A stretch of DNA of 64,000 bases, taken from positions 3,929,524 through 3,993,523 of the forward strand of contig QVOM02000053.1 of the NCBI GenBank assembly GCA_003586115.2, given 5' to 3'. Each line of letters opens with the position of its first letter. Positions within the stretch are counted from its first letter, which is position 1. The notes below the pieces were generated by a model. That model ran no database searches. It saw nothing but the letters and a program-made list of their open reading frames with translations, and was not told the DNA's origin. Source of the stretch: Salvator merianae. Lineage: Eukaryota; Chordata; Lepidosauria; Squamata; Teiidae. Position numbers and translations under genes: made by a program. Below are positions 45,350-55,664 of the stretch, in pieces.

Positions 45350-46820
45350 AACTTGTCCCAGGCTTCTTTTCCTTGATAAAGATAGCAGCATCTTGGCCTA
45401 TATCTAAGTAAAATATTTATGCTGTGCTGTCTTCTTACTATGATCACTGTGACATTGCTGGAATTGTTCTGTCCTGTCAATCCCTGCAAGATTTGTCAGC
45501 TCTGCTGTTTAAGTGCTGGTATGTTTCTGATATTAAATGTTAAAAAAGAATCTCCTGGCACAAACGCAGAATAATCAATAATAAATATATATTAGATAAA
45601 TCCACAGACAGACACAATGTATACAATTAATTATACAATTCCTAGAAATATACATTCAACCATAAAATAAACCAATATAATAATCTGGTAGATAACAAGG
45701 AGTTTCAATTGCTCATATTTATGAATGTCCTTGGTGGGTGCTGCGCCCATACGGTGAGTCCCATACGGTGCTTTTGTGTTTGTCTGCAGTTAATGGGTAT
45801 CTGTTCAAGGCAACTGCATTTGTAAGAATGATAGAAACATGGAACCGGAAATATGGCTTCAGTGTCTTAGTCAATCAATCGCCTGCATTGACCAATTTAA
45901 AATGTTTTGATCGATTTGAAAGGTGACCATAATTAATCAAGGACATGGATTTTATTTAGCTTTCTCTTCAAATTCCAGGGCTTGGAAATGCAAACACTTT
46001 TCAAAAACACATACAAAGAAACAGAAACAGACCTGTGGTGATATGAGGAAGGAATTTGTACCTGCTGTAATGACTCAGGCTGTGCTTATATGGACCTTCT
46101 TTTTTAGGTGCCTCAAGGGACCAGCTTGGAGATCTTTGGAGGCTGTTCAAACTGGTGCTCCCTGGGTTGACTTGGGAACTCCCAGCAGGGACATGCTGCA
46201 GCCATTTTGCAACCCCTTGCTACTGTCATGAGATTGAATACATGGGACAAGGTGTCCTGAAAGTTCCCAAAGTTCTTTAATTTTTGCAGCAGAGTTCAAT
46301 GAATCTTGCTGCAGATGATTCTACTACTCGCCAGAAAGTTCCATGCCCAACTCTGTTTCCCAAGCATATTTCAAACCAGAAACGTTGAGACTGGGGGATA
46401 TAAGATATATAGAATATACTACTGTTACTATTCCCTTTAAAGATATTGATGCCAATTGACATATGCATTTGTAGGATTTAATTTTTTTGTCACTTCTTCT
46501 TTGATTTCTCTTCTATTCAGAAGGTATATTTTGAATATAATGATAGCCAAGTTTATCCGGTAGTAGGTAATATATCCTTCCACAATTGTTTAGAGATGGA
46601 GTATCTGCCCTAAGCACAGAAATCACACAGTTGATACAATCTTGCTTCTTATATTTGTGCCCAGTCTCTGTTTGACAGCAAGGAGCAGAGTCTTGGATGA
46701 TTCGAAAGTGGAATCAAAGGAGATGTGGGTGACCCTCGAAGGCAGCCTGGAAGCTGAAACAGATGCAGAATACAGCAGAATGACTGCTAATAGGAGTTCC
46801 TGCCCAAACACATGTCACAT
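45350..46820. other. Intergenic DNA, nothing recognised
   Basis: AT-rich, no gene, RNA or clear repeat. Confidence 0.4.
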
Positions 46821-46825
46821 GGGTC

Positions 46826-47090
46826 TTGAAGGAACTGCGCTGGTTACCAATTTGCTAACAAGCTCTATTCAAGGTGTTGCTATTGATGTATAAAGCCTTA
46901 AGTGGAGCACCTTTTGGCCATGTAGACCTGCCTTTAAGATCATAAAGTGAGGATCTTCTTGCAGTTCCACCACCTTGGAGGTATGAAGGGAGGGCCTTCT
47001 CTGGTGGTACCCCCTGGCTTTGGAATACCAGTGATCTAGATCAAAGGCTCTTGATCTGGATCATGCTCCATCTTGTCCAAAGTATAATGG
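46826..47090 (+). mobile_element. L2/CR1-group LINE, ORF2 C-terminal fragment
   Basis: The frame from 46833 reads LRWLPI, stop, QALFKVLLLMYKALSGAPFG, which matches the C-terminal signature LHWLPVxxRIxFKxLxLxYKALxGxAP of L2-like LINEs. Downstream a CCACCTTGGAGGTATGAAGG block and a WLWN motif (CTGGCTTTGGAAT) continue the pattern. It has a stop inside the signature, so it is dead. Confidence 0.7.
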
Positions 47091-47094
47091 CAGG

Positions 47095-48970
47095 AGGTGG
47101 GGCCTCCCTATTCCTCACCAACATGTAGAAGAGCGATCCCCAGCACACTTGCTAGTAAGGAATACCACCAAGTGCAGAAAGGTGATTTTGTTTCTTGCAG
47201 ATTTGTTATATGGCTCTTCTAAAGCTCCATTTCCTCCACATCACCATCGATTTGGAGATTTTTGAAAATTAAAGTTATTTTAAATTTCAAAAAATATATG
47301 TCCACATATATGCATTCTTGTGCACATCTAAAGTAAGCTTTTTTTGTAGATATAGTTTTGTTACAGAATTGCGATGAAACATTTGGAGAAGTGTGGTTTC
47401 TCAAGATACTTGGATTTTGGTTCACTTATAAGTTTAGAACAAGCAAAATGTGTAGATTCATGAAAAAAATTGTTTCCACATCCCAGAATTTGAAGATAAG
47501 ACACGTGGACATGTTATGAATTCCAGTTGTGTTTGTTAGATGTTTTTGTAATGTAGGAATGGATCTATTTCTGTTGAAAGAATAATAATGGTAGAATTCT
47601 GTCTTCAGTCTTCAAATGTTGAATTTTCAGTTGATCAAATGTGTCTTAGAAGTTGTACTAAATATTTGAGTGGGGAAATTGAAGTTTTTGGTGATTGAAA
47701 AAGTTACTTTTTTGGACTGCTATCCCCGTGAATTTTAGACAAAGCAACAAAAAACCCTCTTCCAAACTCTGGAATTCCTCTTTGCTCCAGCGAACACCTC
47801 ATATCTTAAACTCCATATTCAAGAATTTGTCTCTCAACGTCTCCATGATCCGCATGGGAACAGCAGGGTTGAACATGGCCCTTGGCAAGAGACAATTGTG
47901 TCAAACTGTGCCCTAAATTAGCATTTAAGGTGAAAAGATTTTAAGCTACCTTTGCTAATTTTATCTTATTCCCTCATTTAAAAATACACGGAGTTTAAAT
48001 AATTTCCTTTTAGAAAAGCACACGGAGCAAGAGTGCGCACACCTGCCATTTTGAGTTACTCTTGCTGAAGTTCATTATATACCCTTTGGGTTCCTTTCCT
48101 CCTCCCCCCCCCCCCATTTTTAATGAAGGAAGTTTGGTTGGAATCCACCATCATTCTTTTATGCTATATTTTGTAGGAAGGCTGAACGCTCTGAAACCTG
48201 TGTGCAGGAGTATGGGAATTAGGCTTTTAATAAAACTTGAGGTGAAATGAAAGATTTATAAGCGTTAGATGCAAAATATAAATTGGATTTGGGAAGCAGA
48301 GGACTACCCTCCAAGTCCTTGGTTCTCCCCATTAAGTATTTCCCCCCCTGCCACTTGGCCTCTTTTAAACTCCCATCTCGTGAATACTCGCTTCTAATCT
48401 GATACCTCAGTGTACATATCTAAACATGATCAGTGACAGTTTTAGCTGGGGGGTGAGTCTTTCTGTGACAAGGCCAGTGAGCTCTGATTGGAGACCATTC
48501 ATTGCAAGTGACTTCAGCTGTCTCTTCAACTGACACTTGGCGACTTGAGGAATGGGGAATGACGAAAGCTCTTTGGACAGAAAACCTCCACTGACAAGAA
48601 CGTGACAGCTCCTTCCACAGCTGGTCTCTGATATGTCTTGCAAGGGGCCCACACAGTTGCTAATTTAATTCGGAGCGGTGCTGTGCAGTTGCGGTGCAAA
48701 CAAGTTTTTGTAGATTTGTAGCTCATATGAAAGGAATGGGGGAGAATAGGAGGTCCCTTGATGGGACTATCGGGCATTCTCCATAGGCCGTGTTTATTTA
48801 AAGCAAGCTAACTGGAACCTTTAACAATTTCTGGACCTCATTAAGTCTTAACAGGTAGCTGACTATGGTGTATTTAGTTTATTCAAAGCAATGCCTTTTT
48901 TTTCCCCCTCCGGGGCCTAACTAATGTAGTAATAGTATCCCTGGATTCCACGTATAACTGTCAGGAGTCA
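47095..48970. other. Intergenic DNA, nothing recognised
   Basis: A possible lone terminal repeat of the hAT-like family (GTGCACATCTAAAG, 47320-47333) is seen. A poly-C run is at about 48104-48116. Otherwise unrecognised. Confidence 0.4.
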
Positions 48971-48974
48971 AATT

Positions 48975-49230
48975 GGCTGATTTAGGTGGTGCCTCCACTT
49001 ACCATTAAGACACCTGGGGGCATGATTTTGGGCATTGTGTCTGCACTTTCAGCAGTGTAAGACACCCAGCGAGTACAATGTCTATGTGAGGCAGGAGTGC
49101 AAAATAGTTCTCTGGTTGAAGGCACCTCTGTTGCTGCATAACAGGGTACCTTCCAGTTTCAAAATGGAGATGCAGCCCTTGGATGGGTCAAACAAGGCCC
49201 ACAAGTTGTGGAGATGCCCACAACTATGTC
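48975..49230. repeat. Dispersed repeat, family B
   Basis: GTGCCTCCACTTACCATTAA near the left and TCAAAATGGAGATGCAGCCC at 49158, with CCACAAC words beyond. It resembles the copies at 28600 and 44350 but is more diverged. Confidence 0.4.
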
Positions 49231-49344
49231 GTATTTGGGTTAGAGATTTTCTTGAGGCTTGTGGATGAATTAGGCCATCTTAAAGCAGGAAAAGTTGTTG
49301 TGTTTCAATTCCTATGAAAGCCAACTCACGTGATCAATGTTCAG

Positions 49345-49543
49345 GGATGGTAGAATAGATTGCCATAGGAGATGGTGAGTTCTCCTTCGCTGGAGGTCTT
49401 CAAGGAGATGCTGGATAGGCATTTGTTTGGGATGGTTTAGTGAATCCTGCATTGAGCAGGGGGTTGGACACCATGATCCTGGAGGTCCCTTCCAACTCTA
49501 TGATTCTGTGATTCTGTGGTTCTATGATTCTGTGATTCTATGA
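49345..49543 (+). mobile_element. CR1 LINE 3' end with octamer tail
   Basis: The classical sauropsid CR1 end: TGGTGAGTTCTCCTTCGCTG, GGAGGTCTTCAAGGAGATGC, GCAGGGGGTTGGACACCATG, GAGGTCCCTTCCAACTCTAT, then a run of ATTCTGTG/ATTCTATG octamers to 49543. Unlike the other CR1 ends in the window it belongs to the octamer-tailed type known in birds. It is 5'-truncated and noncoding. Confidence 0.9.
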
Positions 49544-49544
49544 A

Positions 49545-50580
49545 ACTGGAAATCAAAAATATTTGGACCTCATTCACTCCTGATGTAATAAATGAAGTCA
49601 TGTCCAGAGCTTGACCACAAAAAATGTGGCTCTCAAATCAGCCTCACCATCAGTCATGGTGGTTGAGCTGATAGGACTTAATGCTTGCAGAAGGTTAGGG
49701 ATATATCTCATCCTTCCTTATCCATTTGGATTTCCTCCCATTTCCATTGCGTTTATTTTGTCCTGCCAGATACTTCCTTGAGTTTCACAAAGTCAAATAA
49801 TTTTAGTCCTTTTTGTGTAGCATGCAGACACTGAGCTGTTCCAATCCACAAAGACCTAGATTTTCCCTGTGCCTCAGTGAAGGGAAGGTCACTTCCATTT
49901 TACTTCCAAACAACTGGGGCAAACTTCCTCAAGACAATTGAGCTGAATTCAGCTGAAGAGGAATGAAGTCCTATCAGGCTTCTGAAACGAAGGTTCCAAA
50001 AGGTTGTCTGAACCTGTGGGAGGCTGAGAGGAAAAAGGAACAGCCTGGTGAGCCACCACCATCCAGCTCTCAGTAGTGACTCTTTCCTACCAGGGAAAGT
50101 CAGAATATTATTCTCTGCCATCCTAGAAGATAAATGCTTCCGTGGCCTTCTTTATCAGACTGCGTGAACAGCTTTGTGAGGTCTGCCTGCAAAGCAGTTA
50201 GTGAATATTTCATACAAACCTGATAGAGTTTATTGGCTGCCTGCTGACTCTCATCTTCTGCCCGCTCACCTTATCATTCCCAAGTATTTTCTTTTCTCCG
50301 AGTCCCTTCTGTCAGCTTCTTTGCAGATATTAGACGTGTCTCCACAGTGCTGGCTTCAGTACCAGATTGGGCTTTCCCCCAGGCCTCGGTAGGCTTCAGA
50401 CAGATTCCCATTGCTGCCCTTAAGGCTGCCATTCTGAAATGTTTGTGCCTGCACTTGGAGGGCGTTCTCTCCTTCTGTGTGCTAGTGCAGAAGGTATGCA
50501 CAAAAATGTGGTCCATTGTTTTGCTGTGGTGAGGGCCCATCTCAATGCAAGGGATGCAGCTCCAGAGCTGCTTTTCATGC
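49545..50580. other. Intergenic DNA, nothing recognised
   Basis: No gene signature. The beginning of a family C repeat may lie at about 50425-50590. Confidence 0.4.
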
Positions 50581-50584
50581 ACTG

Positions 50585-50680
50585 ATGTTTGTGCAACTTG
50601 GAGAGGGATTGAAGTCCCTCTATGTTTCCTTATGCCCCTCAGCGTGGGGTGCTGTGGCATCTTCTTAGGAGGACAGTCCC
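50585..50680 (+). repeat. Dispersed repeat, family C
   Basis: TTTGTGCAACTTGGAGAGGG, ATTGAAGTCCCTC, ATGCCCCTCAGCGTGGGGTG and CTGTGGCATCTTC align with 59035-59105 (CTTTGTGCACCTTGATGGGG, ATTGAAGTCCCTC, CGCCCCTTTGAGGTGAGGTG, ATGAAGATGCCAC). Confidence 0.55.
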
Positions 50681-51419
50681 AACACTGGGGAGAAAGCTTG
50701 AATAGATAAGTTGGGTTGTGGGCTTCAACTGGGGTTCCTAGGTCACCTCTGTCAGGGAATCCATCCATTTTTGCCACTCTTGCTAGAAGCAGAGAAAAAC
50801 TTTGATCGTTTGCAAGCAACATGGAGGGAAGTGGAGTAGAAATGAGGGCCTTTTTGCACACACTACCATCTCAGAAGTCACAATTGAGTCATTTTTTTCC
50901 CTACATGTGAACACAGTCATAGAGACAGCTTAGAGACAGTTCACAAGGGGGATTGTTCACATACCAGTCTGCCCTTCCTGCCTCTCATGAGCATTCTAGG
51001 CTAGAAAAGGTGGATTAGAGATGGGATGGGAACAGGAGGGCCACAGGTTACCTACTCTATGGAGCTGCTTTTTAGACTTGTTTCAAAAATGAAATCGATT
51101 TATACAAATGTTTTGATATAAGGAAAAGGGAAATGAATCAAAAATCTCTCTGAGGTGAGATGTGTCTAAAAAGACACCATATCTAGGTTTATGCTTTGTG
51201 GTACCTTAAGAGAGCCAACATAAAGCTGCCTTTTGAAAATGTTGCCAACTCAGAGGGCAGCAAAAGAAACCATCTGTTTTTTGACAGAGTTTGGCTTTTG
51301 TTTTTAAGGCAAGAGAACTACATAGATCTGTTTCTTGCCTTGTCTAATTCCATTAATGTGATCTCATGTCCATCCTGTGGCAGTTTAATTGCTGTTATTT
51401 GTGGTCTCCATCAAATAAA

Positions 51420-51800
51420 GCCATAGCCGTAAATCCCCTGTCACGTAAATGAAGGTATAAATGTCAATCTGCATTACTGAATAATATTTATGATTTTAAT
51501 TAAATGAAACTCATTGTGACGTTTATTAGATCACAAGTTACTTGTTAATGGCAACAAAATGACTTGGGCTGATATCAGAAATTCTTAGAAATGCTCTTAA
51601 TAATTATGCTTTGTGAGAGGGGAACGGAGAGTCAGTTAATAATATGATTCTTAAGGGTGTGTTCATAGAAGAACAGTGTAGCATCCTTTCTTGCAAGTGT
51701 TCCTTGTTGGCCTGTTTCACAGCGTAGGGAGACAAATAATTAGTGTAATTAGAATTATTTCAATTATATTCCACTTCAAAGAATAGAGCATGATTCTTCT
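51420..51800. other. Candidate conserved noncoding tract
   Basis: A repeat-free AT-rich stretch with many homeobox-like words: TTTTAATTAAATGAAACTC, TTATTAGATCACAAG, ATAATTAGTGTAATTAGAAT. No open frame of note. This composition and its place in a likely gene desert fit a distal enhancer, but no comparison could be made. Confidence 0.3.
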
Positions 51801-51827
51801 CTTTCAGTTATGTCTTTACAACAACTA

Positions 51828-51990
51828 CAGAAGCAGTGTAGTGTAGTAGTTAGAGTGCTAGGATAGAACCTAAGAGTTCTGGTTTTCAAAAACTCACTGA
51901 ATGACCTTGGGCCAGTCACAACCTATCAGGCTAACTTTAATGGGGGATATAAATGCCATAAACCAGCCAACAAAGAAACAAAAACCTGTA
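51828..51990 (+). mobile_element. tRNA-derived SINE with 15-bp target duplication
   Basis: AGTGTAGTGTAGTAGTTAGA is the tRNA-like head and TGACCTTGGGCCAGTCACA is the diagnostic inner block of a widespread squamate SINE. The tail is A-rich (AAAGAAACAAAAACC). Flanks TCTTTACAACAACTA (51813-51827) and TCTTTATAACAACTA (51991-52005) match at 14 of 15 bases, the target duplication expected of LINE-driven insertion. Confidence 0.9.
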
Positions 51991-52005
51991 TCTTTATAAC
52001 AACTA

Positions 52006-52838
52006 TGATCTGACATTCCTCTTTTCTCTGTGACTGTCATGTAGAAGCCAGAGGAAAGGAAGCAAGTTGTGCATTCCTGTGTTTAGACTAAGGATAGATA
52101 GAGTCCTGTGTTTCCTGAACTCAGGAAACTATGGTTAATCCAAATAAAGCACAGTTTTCTGAATGTGACTTCTCAGGGAATGCTGGCTACTTTAAAACTG
52201 GAGGCTAAAAGGATTTCAAAGGAATAGTTCCAAACAGTGCTTCACATCTCTTAAATACCTTTCCCTTGCTGGAATCTCTTGCAGTAGCTTCTAAATGCCA
52301 GACAGAAGTGGATTTTTTGGATGGAGCTAAGATACATGAAGGAACTTTAGATGCGTTCATATGCAGGAAAACAAAACAAATTTTGTGATGGCTGAGAGAT
52401 GGTTTGTTCATATGTCACTTTGACCCATCTCCCTAGAAAAGATGGGTTGCAGACCTCTTGGGCACTTCTTGCCCTGTGTGAGAAAACAGAACTTTTTCTC
52501 AGGAAGACCAGTACAGTCACTGACAGAATGCATATTTAGGTAATTAAAAGCCAGTTGGTCTGAAGTGAATCCAATATTTTACTGGTGCCACGTGAAATTG
52601 CTGGAAGTGACCATTAAAAGGCCAAATCATTCTTATGCAGGTAAATGTGATGTTTTTGGTAATGTGGTCTTGATCTTTTTTATGCTGACAATCTGACACT
52701 AATTTTGAAGGATCATATATATTCACCTCGGCTGTTGTTGGAAAGCACATAATGTGATAGGAAGTAGGTCTGAACATTCCAAGACCACACTTCTAGTTTC
52801 AACATGTTGTTACGAATAAAAGGAAGCTCCTTCTCTGA

Positions 52839-52842
<4 letters not shown>
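52006..52842. other. Intergenic DNA, nothing recognised
   Basis: No gene or repeat recognised. Confidence 0.4.

Positions 52843-52883
<41 letters not shown>
52843..52883. repeat. (AT)n microsatellite
   Basis: About 20 uninterrupted AT units. Confidence 0.95.
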
Positions 52884-52886
<3 letters not shown>

Positions 52887-54545
52887 CAGCTTGACAGTTT
52901 TTCAAACATATCCCCTGTCAGCCCTAACAACCTGTCAACAACTGCCATTATGTGAAAATTGCAGAAACTGGTTTGAGCAGTGTGAAAAGTGACACAAATG
53001 CCACAAGGATAAAGTTCCTCAGAAATAGAGGGTGAAAACTTTTGAAAGGTACTGCAGCCCTTCCAAGCCAAAATGAACAGTCAGGTATCTGGGGAAAAAA
53101 TACACTTGTCACATCTGATATCTGTTTTTCCCTCTCACTCCCCTAAATTGAAGAATATGGAAGAGCACAGAGTAGGTGATAGACCATTATGGGGGACTAT
53201 GCTGTGGTGTTTTCCTTCTATCTGTTTGTATCACTGATTTTTTTTTTTAATTTTACAATCTTTTCTCTGTCTAATCCACTGCATAACTGAGAACTTAACT
53301 GAACATTAAATTAGATTGTATTCCACCCTCCCTTGAAGGAGACCAGAATTGCTTCTATGGTTTTCCCTTTTCCCCTTCATACTGTTTTCACAACAGTTTT
53401 CACTGTTTTCACCACAAATTCTGGGAAATAAAGCAGAATCTCTTCTGAGAGCTTTAAGATGGTGTGAGGATTTGAGCACAGATCTTTCAAATTCTGAACT
53501 GGCCTTTTATCCACTATATGAGACTTTTATTTTATGAACTTTGTCTCCTAGTCAAATGCAGTAGGTGATGTTACAGTGGTAAGCATTGTTCTTTGGAACA
53601 ATTTAAAGCAGAGATAGACAGAAATCCCTGGAGTGCTGCGTATGTATGAAATCTCAGGTGTCAAACTGCAAAAACTGCCTTAAAGCAAAATAATCAATAA
53701 AGCCATGACACTAAACATTAGTCAAACATCATTGTTTTGTTTTTCCTCTATACTCACACACACACAATTTTCCATGCAATTCTAACTTCTACTAATATAT
53801 TATTCAGAAGTTCATCCCTTCCAAGTTCACTACACCTAAGTGGAAAATATGTCAGCTTACTTACGTTAAAATGGAAAATAAAATCTAATATATTGCATTA
53901 TTTAAGGGCAGTTAAAATTTCACAGGTAATAATGGTGTGCAGGTGGTAAGATCCTACTTACTGATTAACTTGGTATTCTAGAAAATCAGATTTTATGTTT
54001 CTAAATGTTAAGAATGAGAAAGGTAGACCACCTTTGGCCTATGGGCTGCATTGAATGTCTGAGTTCTACAGGAGGAATATTGCATCCATGCCCTGATATC
54101 ACCAGCTGTAGTCTAAGTGGGAACAGGAATCTGTCCATCTGGAAGCTGTAATTGGGTAAAAGATCTGTCATTATGCCCTAGCAGAAAACACTTGCTTTTG
54201 TTTGCTCATCATAGGTCAAATATCTGATTTCTTCAGTTTAACCAGCGTTAGTTGAACTCAAGACCCTGTGACAACATTGCAAAGAGGGTGGAGTTTGTGC
54301 TGTGCAACCCTTGGATACTTCCTTAGAAGTAAAGTATAACGTGGTCAATGAAGCTCAGTGCCCTGACAGATTTGGCAGCATTAGAGTCATCCAAGCTGCC
54401 TTCGGCTTCATTTGTAACACTCAGCCATAGCACCAGGAAAATAAATTAGAGGGACAAGAGGTTTTGTGTGCTTTACCTCTGTTGGTTTATTTAAAAAAAC
54501 ACATGTTGTGTTTCATTCTTTTATTATCGGCCTTGTAAATTCAGA
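52884..54545. other. Intergenic DNA, nothing recognised
   Basis: AT-rich. A short (AC)n run is at 53754-53765. No gene signature. Confidence 0.4.
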
Positions 54546-54547
54546 TA

Positions 54548-54735
54548 TAGGGATGTGCATGAACGAAATTCGCATTTTTGATTCGCTGTCAAAGTGAAAA
54601 CCCATATTTTCACTTCGTTGGCAAATCACAATGTCGGAAAAATGATTTTTGCATTCGATTACACAGTTTTCACCATGTTTTACCCACTGGAAATGTCCTT
54701 TTAATTGGTTAGAACACAGTGAAAACACAAGTATT
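54548..54735. mobile_element. hAT-like element, left part
   Basis: Starts TAGGGATGTGCATGAACGAA, nearly the same terminal repeat as 19964-20288, then AATTCGCATTTTTGATTCGC and TTTTCACTTCGTTGGC words shared with that element. The right terminal repeat is absent, so the copy is truncated. Confidence 0.6.
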
Positions 54736-54739
54736 CAAT

Positions 54740-55600
54740 TGAATATTCTGCTTTTTTTATTATCAAAGGCAGCTGTAAGGGTTTTGCAATCCTAGGTAAA
54801 AAGTTATTTTGGTGCCACTCAACACTCATTTCAGGTTTGAAAACCAAACTTGCTGAATACTCCAAGTTCTTCTCATTACCAGGCTGCTTTTTCTAACCAA
54901 GGCTGAATTCACACAGCATCTTTATGGCACCTTAATTTTGCACTGAACTGAGATCATAAATAAAGAGATGGAACAAGATTTGGATAATCTGGCATTATGA
55001 GAACAAAAAGAAAAACAAATATTTTGTTTGAACTCCAAGGCAATTCTGTGGGAGCCTGAATAAGATATTAGAGGAAAGATAATTGAGTCACTAACAGACT
55101 TTCCTATCAGACTATTGCACAAGAAGAAGTAATATTTTGATAAACTCAAGCTGAGAAAGATCCTACTTAGATGGGATAGATTGAAAGGAGCAACTTTTAA
55201 TTAAAGGCAACAAAGATTTTGACTAAACTTTGTTCAAAAAACAAGAGAGTTTGTGAGCAAATTTGAGTGGTGTAAGAAACCTGAATGGAAGGTAAGGTAA
55301 CAGACGAAACTGCCCCCCAACGAATAGACAATAAGGATTCTGAAGACTAAGGTACAATTGAAGTTGCAACTCTCTCTTTTTGACTGAAGGCAAAAATGTT
55401 GGAAAATGTACACTAAACCATTGAAATTTTGCACCATCTAAATGACTGCTAGGCACTATTGAGCATGAAGGTTGTCAGTAAATGGAACCTTCCATATGGC
55501 ACATCTTGGTCTGCGATGCAGAGCTGGTTGGCCCAATCACTTGATCTGAGCCAAGAATGGAGCAGGGCACAATAGCGTGTACTTCCTTTGTGCTTTTTCT
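54740..55600. other. Intergenic DNA with one short repeat trace
   Basis: AAGGCTGAATTCACACAGCA and TTTATGGCACCTTAATTTTG (54899-54942) belong to the ATTATGGCACC-type dispersed repeat. Otherwise unrecognised. Confidence 0.4.
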
Positions 55601-55606
55601 GTATGT

Positions 55607-55661
55607 GAATGTGCCATGAAGAGGCAGTATTATGCAGATACTGCATCCTCATGGCACATTC
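55607..55661. repeat. Hairpin, 24-bp arms
   Basis: GAATGTGCCATGAAGAGGCA(GTAT) at 55607-55630 pairs with 55638-55661 with two mismatches around a 7-base loop. It may be the core of a larger non-autonomous element (about 55440-55700) with words in common with family C. Confidence 0.75.
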
Positions 55662-55664
55662 AAA

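Noticed and set aside
45188..45489. Minus-strand frame of 198 codons (45489-44893) and neighbours
   Set aside because: It crosses a GA-rich tract and a foldback element; its amino acids are low-complexity or repeat-derived.
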